37,343 bases of DNA from Gammaproteobacteria bacterium (GTDB taxonomy: Bacteria; Pseudomonadota; Gammaproteobacteria; Xanthomonadales; Xanthomonadaceae): contig JANXRY010000003.1 of the NCBI GenBank assembly GCA_025356635.1, forward strand, positions 1 through 37,343, in the 5' to 3' direction. This document shows positions 24,922-35,493 of the stretch, one piece after another. The position numbers were made by a program, and so were the translations under genes. Position 1 is the stretch's first letter; each line of letters starts with the position of its first letter. A model generated the notes under the pieces. The model was given only the letters and a program-made list of their open reading frames with translations, ran no database searches and was not told the DNA's origin.

Positions 24922-27315
24922 TTGAACACCCGGCTTTCAACGCTTTCCATGGCAATGGCCATCGCCTTTGCCTCTCCCGCCGCACTGGCCCTTGGTTTGG
25001 GGCAGATGCAGGTCAAATCCGGCCTCAACCAGCCATTGCTGGCGGAGATCCCGATTGTTTCGGCCGCTCCCGCCGAATTGAACGAACTGGACGTGCGCCT
25101 GGCCTCGCCCGAGGCGTTCGCCGCGGTCGGCCTGGACCGCCCCTATGGGCTTTCGGCCAATCTGCAATTCAGCATCGGCAAGAACGCCAGTGGCCAGCCA
25201 GTGGTCCGGATCACGACGGCGGGGCGCTTCAATGAGCCGGTGCTCAGTTTCCTGATGGAGGCTAAATGGGCCACCGGCACGGTGACCCGTGAATACACGG
25301 CGTTGATCGATCCTCCGTACATCGCGCCGGCCGTGGTCAAGCCGATGTCGGCTCCCGCCATTGCCGAAGCCCCCGCGCCTGAACCGCCCATGGCAACCGC
25401 TCCGGAAGCCAGTGCTCCGACGCCACCACCCATCCCGGCTCAGACGGAACCGGCCAGCGAGCCAGCGCCCGCGATGGCCAGTCCGTTGCCAAGCCCGGTC
25501 GTGCAACAGCCCGCGGCGCCAGCGCCCGTAGCCGTCGCTCCGGCACCCAAGCCTTCGCACCAGACCCCGGCCGCGCCAGCACCGAAGCCGGTGGCAGCGC
25601 CGAAGCCGGCGGCGCCGCCAAAACCGGTCGTTGCGGCTCCCAAACCAGCTCCTGCTCCCGCCGCGGCCGGTGATTTCGGCCCGGTGGCCGATGGCAAGAC
25701 GCTGTGGTCCATCGCCAACCAAGTCAGGCCTGACGCCAGCGTTTCCGTCAATCAGGTCATGCTGGCCCTGCTACGCGTCAATCCCGAGGCCTTTACCGAC
25801 AGCAATATCAACCGGCTCAAGAGCGGCGCGGTCTTGCGCATTCCGAATCGGGACGAAATTGCCACGCTGACGCCGGACGACGCTGCGGCGCTGGTGCGTG
25901 AACAGGCCGCTGCCTGGAAGACACCGCTGCAGGCCACACCGCAGCCGGCGCAAGGCGTCGCCGAATCCGTTGCCCCGGCGCCGGTGGCTTCCGCGCCCGC
26001 CCGTGCTCCGTCGGCCCGGCTCGAAATCGTGCCGCCGTCCGGCAAGGCCAGCGCGCGTGGTACCCAGTCGGGAGCCACCGCCGGTGGTGGTAGCGAGTTG
26101 CGTGCCGAATTGCTGCAGACCAATGAAGAATTGGCCGCGCGCACGGCAGAAGTCACCGAGCTCAAATCGCGGGTTTCCGACCTCGAAAAACAGGAAGCCG
26201 ATCGCCAGCACTTGATCGACCTGCAAAACAGCCAGCTCAAAGACCTCCAGACCCGACTGCAGGAAAAAGAAGCGGCTCCAGCGGCAGCAGCGCCGGCGAC
26301 CAGTCCCGAGGTTGCCTCTGCTGACGACGTGGTCAAGGAAACGCCGATCTACTTCAATCCCTGGGTTCTTGGCGGCGGCGGCCTGATCCTCGTTGGCGGG
26401 CTGGTGTTCGCCATGCGTCGCAAACCTGCAGTAATCGGGGCCGAGGACACGACATCACGCCGGATTTCGGATGACGAGGCCCTGCGCGCGAGCCTGGCCA
26501 AGACCCGCGCCGCCATCATCAGGCCAGGAGCCACGCCAGCCGCACCAGCGCCGGCTCCCGAACCAGTTGTGGCGCCCGTTCCTGCTGAGCCGATCGGCGA
26601 TTCCGAACTTGACGCACTCGTGCATGCCGTGCAGCAAAACCCGCGTGATACCGAGGCGCACCTGAATCTATTGCGCCTGTACCACGCCCGCGGCAATGCG
26701 GTCGAATACGAAGAGGCCGCACAGGCGATGCGAGGCCAGATTGCAACCACCCTGGATCCGCGTTGGCGGGAAGCGGTGATCATGGGAGCGTCGCTGTTGC
26801 CGGGCCACGCCTTGTTCAACCAGGCGGGCTGGAACACCCCCCGGTTTGGCGTTCCGGATCCAGTAGCCAGCCCAGTCACGGACAGCATGCCGGAAGTCGC
26901 TCCGGTGCCAGCAATCGAGGCTGCCGTGCCAATGTCGGCAAGCGGTGTGTTCGATCTGCCCGAGCATGAGGACAGCGAGCCGGCGATGTCCGCCGAAGCC
27001 GCTCATCCTGATGAATCCAGCCATGCCGAAGCCAGTCATGTCGATGAGATGCATGAATTCGGCGAAGGCGAGTTGGACCTGATCGATGCCCCCGGTGACC
27101 TTGCCAATGCGATTCCCGGCAGCAACGACATCCACCGCAGCGAGTCGCAGGTCCAGGAAGAGGACGAAGCCAGCGCTACGCGGATCGAGCTGGCCAAGGC
27201 TTACCTTGATATCGGTGATCTTGACGGCGCCCGCAGCATGCTCGAGGAAGTGTTGGCCGAGGGCGGTCCTGCGGCCAAGGCTGAGGCGGAGCGCATCCTG
27301 CGCGAGATCGGCTGA
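24922..27315 (+). CDS. fimV: FimV-like peptidoglycan-binding/pilus assembly protein
   Basis: A 797-residue protein with the FimV layout. A signal peptide (about 1-23) precedes the N-terminal FimV domain (24-140, LGLGQMQVKSGLNQPLLAEIPI) and a Pro/Ala-rich stretch (about 140-248). A LysM-like region (about 251-311, DGKTLWSIANQV and VLRIPN), a coiled coil (about 394-452), one membrane helix (about 478-498, WVLGGGGLILVGGLVFAMRRKP) and an acidic cytoplasmic tail follow. The tail ends in the FimV C-terminal TPR-like motif (TRIELAKAYLDIGDLDGARSMLEEV). In Pseudomonas FimV supports type IV pilus assembly and polar organisation. The start is TTG, with a strong GGGAGGG ribosome binding site. Confidence 0.93.
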   Translation: MNTRLSTLSMAMAIAFASPAALALGLGQMQVKSGLNQPLLAEIPIVSAAPAELNELDVRLASPEAFAAVGLDRPYGLSANLQFSIGKNASGQPVVRITTAGRFNEPVLSFLMEAKWATGTVTREYTALIDPPYIAPAVVKPMSAPAIAEAPAPEPPMATAPEASAPTPPPIPAQTEPASEPAPAMASPLPSPVVQQPAAPAPVAVAPAPKPSHQTPAAPAPKPVAAPKPAAPPKPVVAAPKPAPAPAAAGDFGPVADGKTLWSIANQVRPDASVSVNQVMLALLRVNPEAFTDSNINRLKSGAVLRIPNRDEIATLTPDDAAALVREQAAAWKTPLQATPQPAQGVAESVAPAPVASAPARAPSARLEIVPPSGKASARGTQSGATAGGGSELRAELLQTNEELAARTAEVTELKSRVSDLEKQEADRQHLIDLQNSQLKDLQTRLQEKEAAPAAAAPATSPEVASADDVVKETPIYFNPWVLGGGGLILVGGLVFAMRRKPAVIGAEDTTSRRISDDEALRASLAKTRAAIIRPGATPAAPAPAPEPVVAPVPAEPIGDSELDALVHAVQQNPRDTEAHLNLLRLYHARGNAVEYEEAAQAMRGQIATTLDPRWREAVIMGASLLPGHALFNQAGWNTPRFGVPDPVASPVTDSMPEVAPVPAIEAAVPMSASGVFDLPEHEDSEPAMSAEAAHPDESSHAEASHVDEMHEFGEGELDLIDAPGDLANAIPGSNDIHRSESQVQEEDEASATRIELAKAYLDIGDLDGARSMLEEVLAEGGPAAKAEAERILREIG

Positions 27316-27318
27316 CGT

Positions 27319-28086
27319 GTGCGTTACGCGCTAGGTATCGAATACGACGGCAGCGAATTCCTCGGCTGGCAGCGGCACAGCAACGGACCGACCGTGCAGG
27401 CGGCCGTCGAAGCGGCGCTGTCGTTCGTGGCCCACGCGCCCGTAACCGTGGTCTGCTCGGGACGCACCGACAGCGGCGTGCACGCTGCCTGCCAGGTTGT
27501 GCATTTCGAGAGCGAGGCGACGCGCACTGACCGCGCCTGGGTCCTGGGCACAAATACTCGTTTGCCGGGCGGCATCCGCGTGCTCTGGTGCCAGGCGGTC
27601 GCGAATGAATTTCACGCTCGCTACTCGGCGCGCGCGCGATCCTATCGGTATCGAATCCTCAACCGGACAATTCCGCCAGCGATGCAACGCCATTACCTGA
27701 GCTGGGAACGCCTGCCGCTCAATGCGCCGGCCATGGATCGCGCGGCGCAAGCCCTGGTCGGCGAGCATGATTTCAGCGCGTTTCGCACCGCCCAATGCCA
27801 GGCGAAACATCCGATGCGCAACCTGCAAGGAATTTCCGTGCGCCGGGAAGACGAAGTGCTGACCATCAACGTGCAAGCCAACGCCTTCCTGCATCACATG
27901 GTTCGCAATATCGTTGGCAGCCTGATTGAAGTCGGGCGCGGCGAACGGGCAGAGGCCTGGCTTGGCGAATTGCTTGCTGGCCGCGACCGGACCGTCGCCG
28001 GCCCAACCGCACCGGCCGAAGGCCTGGTGTTCCTGGGTCCGAAATATCCGGCCGAGTGGGGCCTGCCACAGGAATTGAGTTTGTGA
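27319..28086 (+). CDS. truA: tRNA pseudouridine(38-40) synthase TruA
   Basis: A 255-residue enzyme with the catalytic Asp51 in [11 protein letters not shown], the opening [15 protein letters not shown], the [16 protein letters not shown] segment and [15 protein letters not shown] near the end. It modifies tRNA anticodon-stem positions 38-40. It starts with GTG 3 bp after fimV and its stop overlaps trpF (GTGA). Confidence 0.97.
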   Translation: MRYALGIEYDGSEFLGWQRHSNGPTVQAAVEAALSFVAHAPVTVVCSGRTDSGVHAACQVVHFESEATRTDRAWVLGTNTRLPGGIRVLWCQAVANEFHARYSARARSYRYRILNRTIPPAMQRHYLSWERLPLNAPAMDRAAQALVGEHDFSAFRTAQCQAKHPMRNLQGISVRREDEVLTINVQANAFLHHMVRNIVGSLIEVGRGERAEAWLGELLAGRDRTVAGPTAPAEGLVFLGPKYPAEWGLPQELSL

Positions 28087-28721
28087 ATCGAACCCGCATC
28101 AAATTTTGTGGCCTGACCCGGCCGGGTGATGTCCGGCTGGCCTCGGAGTTCGGCGTGGATGCACTTGGCTTCGTGTTCGCGGCAGAAAGCCCGCGCTGTC
28201 TTGGCCTGGCCCAGGTGGAAGGCTTGCGTGCCGCGGTGCCGCCACTGGTGGATGTGGTGGCGTTGTTCATGAACGCGCCCGGCAGCGTGGTGGTCGAGGT
28301 CGTCCGTGCGCTGCGGCCGAACCTGCTGCAATTCCATGGTAGCGAGTCAGACGCTTTTTGCCGTGGCTTCGGGCTGCCGTTCATCAAGACCCTGCCGATG
28401 GGCCACAGCGCCGCCGACGCGCCGGGCGAGACAAAACGCTATCCTTCCGCCAGTGCCTTCCTGCTGGACGGCCACGGCCCAGGCGCCCAAGGTGGCCAGG
28501 GCCAACGCTTCGACTGGACCCAGACCCCGATCCTGAACCGGCCGATTTTCCTGGCGGGCGGCTTGACTACCGATAATGTCGGCCAAGCCATCCGTGCGGC
28601 ACGACCGTTCGCGGTTGACGTGTCCAGCGGCATCGAATCGGCGCCGGGCATCAAGGACGGCGCCAAAATGCAGCAATTCGTTGACGAGGTAAGACGTGCA
28701 GATCGCAGCGCAGGACATTGA
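28083..28721 (+). CDS. trpF: Phosphoribosylanthranilate isomerase
   Basis: A 212-residue TIM-barrel enzyme of tryptophan synthesis. [13 protein letters not shown] carries the catalytic Cys. [42 protein letters not shown] with its flexible phosphate loop, [11 protein letters not shown] and [15 protein letters not shown] follow. The GTG start overlaps the truA stop, giving the canonical N-terminus. The last 26 bp overlap trpB, whose GAGGTAAG ribosome binding site lies inside trpF. Confidence 0.96.
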   Translation: MNRTRIKFCGLTRPGDVRLASEFGVDALGFVFAAESPRCLGLAQVEGLRAAVPPLVDVVALFMNAPGSVVVEVVRALRPNLLQFHGSESDAFCRGFGLPFIKTLPMGHSAADAPGETKRYPSASAFLLDGHGPGAQGGQGQRFDWTQTPILNRPIFLAGGLTTDNVGQAIRAARPFAVDVSSGIESAPGIKDGAKMQQFVDEVRRADRSAGH

Positions 28722-29931
28722 TACCGGCATCGCCGACTACAACGCTTTTCCCGATGCCGCCGGGCATTTCGGAATTTTCGGCGGCAGCTTCGTCTCGGAG
28801 ACTTTGATCGAACCGCTGCGTGAACTCGCGGCGGCCTACGATCGTTATCGCGTCGATCCGCAATTCCTCGCCGAACTGCAGAAAGACTACCGCCACTACG
28901 TCGGTCGCCCGAGCCCGATCTACGAGGCCGAGCGGCTGAGCAAGCATGTTGGCGGCGCGCGCATCCTGCTCAAACGCGAAGATCTCAACCACACCGGCGC
29001 GCACAAGATCAACAACACGGTCGGCCAGGCGATGCTGGCCAAGCGCATGGGCAAGACCCGGATCATCGCCGAGACCGGCGCTGGTCAACATGGTGTGGCC
29101 AGCGCGACCGTCGCCGCGCGGCTCGGGCTCAAGTGCGTGGTCTACATGGGTGCGGTGGACATCGAACGCCAGGCGATCAACGTGTTCCGGATGAAACTGC
29201 TCGGCGCCGAAGTGGTGCCGGTGCATTCGGGTTCGAAGACGCTCAAGGATGCGCTCAACGAAGCGATGCGCGACTGGGTCAGCAACGTGCGCGACACTTT
29301 CTACATCATTGGCACGGTCGCCGGGCCCAGCCCATATCCACGCATGGTCCGCGATTTCAACGCCGTGGTCGGGCGCGAAGCGCGCGCGCAGATGCTCGAG
29401 GAGTACGGCCGGCTCCCGGATGCGATCACCGCCTGCGTCGGCGGCGGGTCGAACGCGATCGGCATTTTCCACGCCTTCCTCAACGACCGTTCGGTCGCGC
29501 TCTGGGGCGCCGAAGCGGCAGGCGAGGGCATCGCCAGCGGCAAGCACGCGGCCTCGCTCGTGGCCGGGCGCCCCGGCGTGCTGCATGGCAATCGCACCTA
29601 CGTGATCTGCGACGACGACGGCCAGATCACCGAGACGCATTCTATTTCCGCCGGGCTCGATTACCCCGGCGTCGGTCCCGAGCACGCTTTCCTCAAGGAT
29701 TCCGGTCGTGCCAACTACGTGGGCGTGACCGATGCCGAGTGCATGGAAGCCTTCCACCTGCTCGCGCGCACGGAAGGCATCCTGGCCGCGCTCGAGTCCA
29801 GCCACGCCATCGCCCAAGGCATGAAATTGGCGCGCGACTTGCCGAAAGAATCCTTGGTCCTTGTCAACCTGTCCGGGCGCGGCGACAAGGACATCTACAC
29901 CATCGCCCAACGCGAAGGCATTTCCCTGTGA
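28696..29931 (+). CDS. trpB: Tryptophan synthase beta subunit
   Basis: A 411-residue PLP enzyme. [32 protein letters not shown] (PLP Lys104), [34 protein letters not shown] and [15 protein letters not shown] are hallmarks of TrpB1. It joins indole and serine to give tryptophan and works in an alpha2-beta2 complex with TrpA. The start is GTG with a good GAGGTAAG ribosome binding site, overlapping trpF by 26 bp. The trpA start overlaps the stop (GTGA). Confidence 0.98.
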   Translation: MQIAAQDIDTGIADYNAFPDAAGHFGIFGGSFVSETLIEPLRELAAAYDRYRVDPQFLAELQKDYRHYVGRPSPIYEAERLSKHVGGARILLKREDLNHTGAHKINNTVGQAMLAKRMGKTRIIAETGAGQHGVASATVAARLGLKCVVYMGAVDIERQAINVFRMKLLGAEVVPVHSGSKTLKDALNEAMRDWVSNVRDTFYIIGTVAGPSPYPRMVRDFNAVVGREARAQMLEEYGRLPDAITACVGGGSNAIGIFHAFLNDRSVALWGAEAAGEGIASGKHAASLVAGRPGVLHGNRTYVICDDDGQITETHSISAGLDYPGVGPEHAFLKDSGRANYVGVTDAECMEAFHLLARTEGILAALESSHAIAQGMKLARDLPKESLVLVNLSGRGDKDIYTIAQREGISL

Positions 29932-30734
29932 GTGGTCGGATCGCGGCGCGCTTCGCGGCACTGAAGAACGCCGGCCGCAAGGCGCTGGTGCCGTTCATCA
30001 CTGCCGGCGATCCGGCGCGCGACGCGACCGTCCCGGTCATGCACGCGCTGGCGGCGGCGGGCGCCGACCTGATCGAACTGGGCGTGCCGTTTTCGGACCC
30101 GATGGCCGACGGCCCAGTGATCCAGCGCAGCTCCGAGCGCGCCCTGGCGCGCGGCGTCGGCACCGATTTCGTTTTCGCTTGCGTTCGCGAGTTCCGCCAG
30201 CGCGACGCTGCGACGCCGGTCGTGCTCATGGGCTACCTCAATCCGGTGGAAATGCGCGGTGGCGATCGCTACGCGCGCGAAGCCGTCGCAGCAGGCGTGG
30301 ATGGCGTCCTGCTGGTGGACCTGCCGCCCGAGGAAGCCGGTCCCTTGCGGGCTGACTTCAATCGCCACGGCCTGGCCCTGATTTCGTTGGCCGCACCCAC
30401 GACATCTCCCGAGCGACTGACTCGATTGGCCGCCGAGGCGCAGGGCTATGTCTACTACGTCAGTTTCGCCGGCGTGACCGGCGCCGATCGCATCGACGCC
30501 GGCGACGTCGCGATCCGGGTCGGCAAGCTGCGCTCGCTGGCGACCGTGCCAGTGCTGATTGGTTTCGGTATCCGCGACGCCGTCTCTGCTGCCACCATGA
30601 GCCGGCTGGCCGATGGCGTGGTGGTCGGCAGCGCACTGGTCGAAGCGATCGCCGCCGCACGCAGTCCCGACGATGCCGCGAAGCTCGCCGCTGAATTCAT
30701 TGCGCCCCTGAGGCTGGCCCTGGAGTCACCGTGA
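29928..30734 (+). CDS. trpA: Tryptophan synthase alpha subunit
   Basis: A 268-residue TIM barrel. [30 protein letters not shown] (catalytic Glu50 and Asp61), [23 protein letters not shown] and [11 protein letters not shown] are all in place. It cleaves indole-3-glycerol phosphate, passing indole to TrpB. The GTG start overlaps trpB by four bases. The 63 bp after its stop before accD hold no gene; TAAACT at 30762-30767 could be a weak -10 for accD. Confidence 0.97.
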   Translation: MSGRIAARFAALKNAGRKALVPFITAGDPARDATVPVMHALAAAGADLIELGVPFSDPMADGPVIQRSSERALARGVGTDFVFACVREFRQRDAATPVVLMGYLNPVEMRGGDRYAREAVAAGVDGVLLVDLPPEEAGPLRADFNRHGLALISLAAPTTSPERLTRLAAEAQGYVYYVSFAGVTGADRIDAGDVAIRVGKLRSLATVPVLIGFGIRDAVSAATMSRLADGVVVGSALVEAIAAARSPDDAAKLAAEFIAPLRLALESP

Positions 30735-30797
30735 ACGATGCAGGCGCCCGCCGGAGTGGGCTAAACTGATTTTCCCGAGGATAGGACGAGCCGCCCG

Positions 30798-31679
30798 ATG
30801 AGCTGGTTGACCAAACTCATGCCCGCACGCATCCGTACCCAGGGCGGCGGCAAACAACGCGGCGTCCCTGAAGGTCTGTGGGAAAAATGCGACCGCTGCG
30901 GCGCCGCCCTGTACGGCCCGGAACTCGAGAAGAACCTGCGCGTTTGCCCGAAGTGTTCCTTCCACATGGCGATCGACGCTCGCGAACGGCTGGCGGCGTT
31001 CCTCGACGAAGGCGGCGACATCTTCGAGATCGGCGCCGAACTCGGCCCAGTCGATGCCCTGCATTTTCGCGATCAGAAAAAATACTCCGACCGGATCAAG
31101 GCTTCGCAGAAGTCGGTTGGCGAGCGGGATGCGTTGATCTCGCTGCAAGGTCATTTGCACGGTCGCCCGATCTGCGCCAGCGCATTCGAATTCCGCTTCA
31201 TGGGTGGCTCGATGGGCTCGGTGGTCGGCGAACGTTTTGCGCTTGCCGCCGAACGCGCCCTGGAGCTGCGTTGTCCATTCGTGTGCTTCTCGGCCTCGGG
31301 TGGCGCGCGCATGCAAGAAAGCCTGTTCTCGCTGATGCAGATGGCCAAGACTTCTGCGGCGCTCGGTCGCCTGCGCGCGGCCGGACTGCCGTACATTTCG
31401 GTGATGACTCACCCGACCACCGGCGGCGTCACCGCCTCGCTGGCCATGCTCGGCGACTTGAACGTGGCCGAACCGGAAGCCTTGATCGGTTTCGCCGGGC
31501 CACGCGTGATCGAACAGACCGTGCGCGAAACCCTGCCGGAAGGTTTCCAGCGTTCGGAATTCCTGCGCGACCACGGCACCGTTGACCTGATCATCGATCG
31601 CCGGGAGATGCGCGATAAACTCGCTAATCTTCTGGCGTTGATGGCCAACCAGCCTGCGCCGGTTGCAGTCGATGCCTGA
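30798..31679 (+). CDS. accD: Acetyl-CoA carboxylase carboxyltransferase beta subunit
   Basis: A 293-residue protein. The N-terminal zinc ribbon is intact (Cys31-x-x-Cys34 in CDRCG and Cys50-x-x-Cys53 in CPKCS). The crotonase-fold core has [46 protein letters not shown] and [26 protein letters not shown]. With AccA it transfers carboxyl from biotin to acetyl-CoA to make malonyl-CoA for fatty-acid synthesis. In many gammaproteobacteria folC follows accD; here glmM follows after 4 bp. Confidence 0.97.
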   Translation: MSWLTKLMPARIRTQGGGKQRGVPEGLWEKCDRCGAALYGPELEKNLRVCPKCSFHMAIDARERLAAFLDEGGDIFEIGAELGPVDALHFRDQKKYSDRIKASQKSVGERDALISLQGHLHGRPICASAFEFRFMGGSMGSVVGERFALAAERALELRCPFVCFSASGGARMQESLFSLMQMAKTSAALGRLRAAGLPYISVMTHPTTGGVTASLAMLGDLNVAEPEALIGFAGPRVIEQTVRETLPEGFQRSEFLRDHGTVDLIIDRREMRDKLANLLALMANQPAPVAVDA

Positions 31680-31683
31680 GCCG

Positions 31684-33024
31684 ATGGCAGCACGGCGTTA
31701 TTTCGGCACCGATGGTATCCGTGGCCGGGTCGGTGTGGGCCCGATCTCGGCGGATTTCATGTTGCGCCTGGGCAATGCGGCCGGCCGAGTGCTGGCGCGG
31801 GGTGGATCGCATGCCAGCGTGGTGATCGGCAAAGACACGCGCATTTCGGGCTACATGTTTGAAGCAGCGCTGGAAGCGGGCCTGGTCGCCGCGGGAGCGG
31901 ATGTGCGCATGCTGGGGCCCATGCCGACGCCGGCCGTGGCTTACCTCACGCGTTCGTTGCGCGCCGATGCCGGCATCGTGATCTCGGCTTCGCACAATCC
32001 GCACGAAGACAACGGCATCAAGTTCTTCTCGGCCCAGGGCGAGAAGCTCGCCGACGACGTGGAACTGACGATCGAGGCGGAACTGGACCGGCCGTTCGCG
32101 ACCGTCGCTTCGGACAAGCTCGGCAAAGCCGCGAGGGTCGCCGATGCGCTCACCCGGTATGCCGAATTCTGCAAGACCAGTGTGCCGGACGATTTCAGTT
32201 TGCGCGGCATGACCATCGCCCTGGACTGCGCGCATGGCGCGACCTATCAAGTTGCGCCGAAAGTGTTCGCGGAGTTGGGTGCGGAGCTGTCGTGCATCGG
32301 CGTGCAGCCGGATGGCCTGAACATCAACCACGACGTCGGCTCGATGCATCCCGAGGCGATCATCGCGCAAGTGTGTGCCAGCGGCGCCGGGATCGGCATC
32401 AGTTTCGACGGCGATGGCGACCGCCTGCAAATGGTGGATGGTAATGGCCATTTGCACGATGGCGATGCCTTGATCCACTTGCTGGCGATGGATTGGAAAA
32501 AGACCGGGCGTCTGCGTGAGCCGGTGGTGGGCACACTGATGACCAATTACGCGCTGGAGCGCGTGCTCGCCGACCATGGCATCGCCTTCCGGCGGGTCAA
32601 TGTCGGTGATCGCTTTGTGCACCAGGCGCTGGTCGAGGGGCAGGGCACGCTTGGTGGCGAAGCTTCCGGCCACCTGTTGTGCCTGGATCGCGCCAGCACT
32701 GGCGATGCCATCGTTGCCGCGCTGCAGGTACTCGAAGTATTGCAGCGGCGCGGCTTGACGCTGGCGCAGGCCTTGGTCGATTACCGGCCATTGCCGCAGA
32801 AAACCGTGAACGTGCGCATCACCCCCGGGAGCAATCCTCTGGATTTGCCGTCCGTGCAAAGCGCGCGCCGCGAGGCCGAAGCGGCCTTGGCTGGACGCGG
32901 TCGTCTGGTCTTGCGCCCCTCGGGTACCGAGCCGCTGGTGCGCGTCACCGTCGAAGCGGCCGATGCCGACCTCATGCAGCAAGTGCTGGATCGTCTTTCG
33001 GACACCGTGCGCGCGGCGGTATGA
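31684..33024 (+). CDS. glmM: Phosphoglucosamine mutase
   Basis: A 446-residue phosphohexomutase that makes glucosamine-1-phosphate for UDP-GlcNAc, a precursor of peptidoglycan and lipopolysaccharide. [30 protein letters not shown] (phospho-Ser103), [12 protein letters not shown] (metal site), GGEASGH and [12 protein letters not shown] are diagnostic. The ATG at 31684 gives the N-terminus and length of the E. coli enzyme (445 residues). In-frame starts at 31672 and 31663 overlap the accD end and are possible. The stop overlaps the next start (ATGA). Confidence 0.96.
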   Translation: MAARRYFGTDGIRGRVGVGPISADFMLRLGNAAGRVLARGGSHASVVIGKDTRISGYMFEAALEAGLVAAGADVRMLGPMPTPAVAYLTRSLRADAGIVISASHNPHEDNGIKFFSAQGEKLADDVELTIEAELDRPFATVASDKLGKAARVADALTRYAEFCKTSVPDDFSLRGMTIALDCAHGATYQVAPKVFAELGAELSCIGVQPDGLNINHDVGSMHPEAIIAQVCASGAGIGISFDGDGDRLQMVDGNGHLHDGDALIHLLAMDWKKTGRLREPVVGTLMTNYALERVLADHGIAFRRVNVGDRFVHQALVEGQGTLGGEASGHLLCLDRASTGDAIVAALQVLEVLQRRGLTLAQALVDYRPLPQKTVNVRITPGSNPLDLPSVQSARREAEAALAGRGRLVLRPSGTEPLVRVTVEAADADLMQQVLDRLSDTVRAAV

Positions 33025-33962
33025 CTACAGGCCGCATCCCGAGTCTGGATATCGGCCGTCTTGAAACCGACCGTGCTGCGTTCGTGGCCGAACTCGGTAC
33101 TGCCTATCGCGAATGGGGCTTCTGCGGCATTCGCGGCCACGGTATTCCCGACCCGCTGATCGAAGAATCCTATCGCGCGTTTGGCGATTTCTTCGCGTTG
33201 CCGGAAGCGACCAAGCGCAAATACCACATCGCCGGTACCGGCGGCGCGCGCGGCTATACGCCGTTCGGCATCGAGACCGCGAAGGGCGCCGATCATTTCG
33301 ACCTGAAGGAGTTCTGGCACGTCGGCCGGGACATTGCCCGCGATTCGAAATACGCGCCCTTGATGCCGGCAAATGTGTGGCCGCAGGAAGTGCCGGCATT
33401 CCGCCGTTGCGCTCTCAACCTGTACCGTGCCCTCGATCAGCTTGGTTCGCACGTGCTGTCGGCGCTGGCGCTGAACCTCGGGCTGTCCGAAGACTGGTTC
33501 GCCGACAAGACCGACGCCGGCAATTCGATCCTGCGCCCGATCCATTACCCGCCAATCACCAGCGCGAACATTCCGAACGTGCGCGCCGGCGCCCACGAGG
33601 ACATCAACCTGATCACGCTGCTGGTTGGTGCCAGCGCCGAGGGCCTTGAAGTCCTGTCGCGAAAAGGCGAGTGGGTGCCGTTCACTGCCGACGCCGACAC
33701 CATCGTGGTCAACATCGGCGACATGCTGCAACGCCTGAGCAATCACGTGTATCCGTCGACGACCCATCGCGTGGTCAATCCGCCCGGTGACAAGTCACGT
33801 ATGGCGCGCTATTCGACGCCGTTCTTCCTGCATCCGAACCCGGATTTCCTGATCAGGACATTGCCGGGTTGCAATACTGCGGAAAATCCGGATCGCTACC
33901 CTGAACCGATCACTGCCTACGATTATCTGATGCAGCGCTTACGCGAGATAAAATTAATCTGA
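33021..33962 (+). CDS. Isopenicillin N synthase-like 2-oxoglutarate/Fe(II) oxygenase
   Basis: A 313-residue non-haem iron oxygenase. The DIOX_N part (about 5-115) has the [14 protein letters not shown] and [15 protein letters not shown] segments. The 2OG-Fe(II) core has [12 protein letters not shown] (His192, Asp194), STTHRVVNP (His249) and [13 protein letters not shown], whose Arg-x-Ser binds the 2-oxoglutarate carboxylate. In bacteria this COG3491 group rarely makes penicillins; the substrate is unknown. It overlaps glmM by four bases (ATGA), so it is expressed with a core cell-wall gene. It converges on the DUF6445-like gene with only six bases between the stop codons. Confidence 0.9.
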   Translation: MTTGRIPSLDIGRLETDRAAFVAELGTAYREWGFCGIRGHGIPDPLIEESYRAFGDFFALPEATKRKYHIAGTGGARGYTPFGIETAKGADHFDLKEFWHVGRDIARDSKYAPLMPANVWPQEVPAFRRCALNLYRALDQLGSHVLSALALNLGLSEDWFADKTDAGNSILRPIHYPPITSANIPNVRAGAHEDINLITLLVGASAEGLEVLSRKGEWVPFTADADTIVVNIGDMLQRLSNHVYPSTTHRVVNPPGDKSRMARYSTPFFLHPNPDFLIRTLPGCNTAENPDRYPEPITAYDYLMQRLREIKLI

Positions 33963-33968
33963 TTGGCT

Positions 33969-34649
33969 TCAAGCCATCCAGAAAAAAACTGCGGCCATGC
34001 GCTTTTCGGCCAGGTCGAAGCCCCAATACGAAGTTGCGCTGTGAATGAGATTGGCGCGGTAGATCAGCAGACGGTTGAAGCGGTGGTCAATGCGTAGATC
34101 TTCGGCGAATGAGTTCGCCGGCACAAAACGCGTGCCCAGCGCCTCGACCAGATTGGCATGCGGCGGCGATACGAAATTCCCGCCGAGTTGCCCGTTCGGC
34201 AGGCGTTGACGGTAGAAGCTGGTGCCGCAGTCGTCGGGCACGTCCGGGTTGAGGTAAAGCACGGCGGCGTATTTGCACAGGCGCAGCGAATCGGTATGCG
34301 GGCGCGATTGGCATTCCTCCTCACCCACCACCTGCACGCAGTTGTGATTGAGGTGGGCGCCATCGGGCGCGGTCTCGACCCACACCTTCTCCACGCTGGT
34401 GGTTCGGAGGACGTGCTGCTCGATCGTCGCGAGTTCGCCGGGTTCCAGCCCGGGGATGATGCGCATGCCCGGCCAGGATTCGGGTTTGCGCGGGAAGCCT
34501 TCGATCCAGTCAGTGCGGGTGAGTGCGCGCTCGCGCACGGCACGCGCATTCACTAGAGCATCGTCGACCAGCCAAAAGTCGCGGCCTTCGACCGGTTTGC
34601 GGTAGGGCAGAATGCGCGGCGCCGTCGGTGCGTTGGGTTTCATGGCCAT
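33969..34649 (-). CDS. DUF6445-like putative 2OG-Fe(II) oxygenase
   Basis: A 226-residue protein. A double-stranded beta-helix oxygenase pattern is visible: SRPHTDS (HxD metal pair, about residues 116-122), YAAVLYLNPD, LIYRANLIHSATSYWG (distal His) and EKRMAAVFFW, whose Arg would bind the co-substrate. This fits the DUF6445 family. It starts four bases after the SDR stop and no ribosome binding site is obvious; an ATG six bases further in (34643) is an alternative. The function is unknown; iron-dependent hydroxylation is inferred from the motif spacing. Confidence 0.75.
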   Translation of the reverse strand: MAMKPNAPTAPRILPYRKPVEGRDFWLVDDALVNARAVRERALTRTDWIEGFPRKPESWPGMRIIPGLEPGELATIEQHVLRTTSVEKVWVETAPDGAHLNHNCVQVVGEEECQSRPHTDSLRLCKYAAVLYLNPDVPDDCGTSFYRQRLPNGQLGGNFVSPPHANLVEALGTRFVPANSFAEDLRIDHRFNRLLIYRANLIHSATSYWGFDLAEKRMAAVFFWMA

Positions 34650-34653
34650 GGCA

Positions 34654-35451
34654 TCATTCGGCGTCGTGGAACTTGCGGGAATTTCTCGCGACCAGTGCCT
34701 GCGTCAGGAAATCGGGCAGATACTTGAATACGGTGGCAATGATGCGGTTGACGCCGCCGGCCACCACGCGAGTCCGGCCGGCTTCAACCGCATCGATGCC
34801 GATCCTCGCGACCTCCTCGCTGGAGGTCCACAACCACTTGGGCACGGCCGAGACTCTGGCACGCATGCCGTTGACGTCATGGAACTCGGAATAGGTGAAA
34901 CCGGGGCACAGTGCGGTCACGTTTACGCCGCGCGGACCAGACTCCATTGCCAGGCTTTCGGAAAACAGGATCAGCCAGGCCTTGGTCGCGCCGTACAGGG
35001 TGTGGCCGGCGGAGGCTGGCACGAGTCCAGCCAGGGAAGCGATATTGAGGATGCGTCCGCGTCCGGCCGCTTCCATCGCCGGCAGGTAGAGATGGGTCAG
35101 TTTGGCGACCGCCACGATCATCACTTGCAGGAAGTCTGCGTGCACTTGCCAATCGCGCGACAGATAGCGGCCAGGAACCCCGTAACCCGCGTTGTTGATC
35201 AGAGTATCGACGAACAGGCCGCGCGCCTGCGTCTCGGCGTACAGCTGCCGCGGCGCATCCGCCAGGGCGAGGTCGGCGACGATGATTTCACAGGGCACTT
35301 GCTGCCCAAGTTCCTGTGCCAGTGCCTGCAACCGGTCCGATCGTCGTGCCGTCAGGATCAAGGGCTTGCCACGGCGGGCGTATTCGCGGGCGATAGCGGC
35401 GCCGATGCCGCTGGACGCGCCGGTGATCAGGGCATAGCCGGGTGGGGTCAT
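34654..35451 (-). CDS. Short-chain dehydrogenase/reductase (SDR) family protein
   Basis: A 265-residue classical SDR. ALITGASSGIGAAIA binds NAD(P) and TARRSDRL suggests NADP preference. VADLALAD, INNAGYG, NIASLAGL with the catalytic Ser, LYGATKAWL (YxxxK) and ALCPGFTYSEFH complete the pattern. The substrate is not determined; short acyl or keto compounds are usual for this group. A GAGAAT hexamer lies six bases before the ATG at 35451 and no ribosome binding site is seen. It heads a two-gene operon with the DUF6445-like gene and diverges from tpiA. Confidence 0.92.
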   Translation of the reverse strand: MTPPGYALITGASSGIGAAIAREYARRGKPLILTARRSDRLQALAQELGQQVPCEIIVADLALADAPRQLYAETQARGLFVDTLINNAGYGVPGRYLSRDWQVHADFLQVMIVAVAKLTHLYLPAMEAAGRGRILNIASLAGLVPASAGHTLYGATKAWLILFSESLAMESGPRGVNVTALCPGFTYSEFHDVNGMRARVSAVPKWLWTSSEEVARIGIDAVEAGRTRVVAGGVNRIIATVFKYLPDFLTQALVARNSRKFHDAE

Positions 35452-35493
35452 GGCGTTATTCTCGGCCGGGCGGGCGTTTTTGGCGAACTTCGA

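Noticed and set aside
25350-25680. Repetitive Pro/Ala-rich stretch in fimV as a possible DNA repeat or insertion
   Set aside because: Low-complexity linkers are normal in FimV proteins and no exact DNA repeat unit of useful length was seen.
29133-30734. A 533-codon frame ending in TrpA
   Set aside because: The upstream half is an off-frame reading of trpB; the GTG at 29928 gives a standard TrpA.
33955-33985. Possible bidirectional terminator between the converging oxygenase genes
   Set aside because: Only a four-base stem (TGGC/GCCA) can form and no proper T run follows on the relevant strand.
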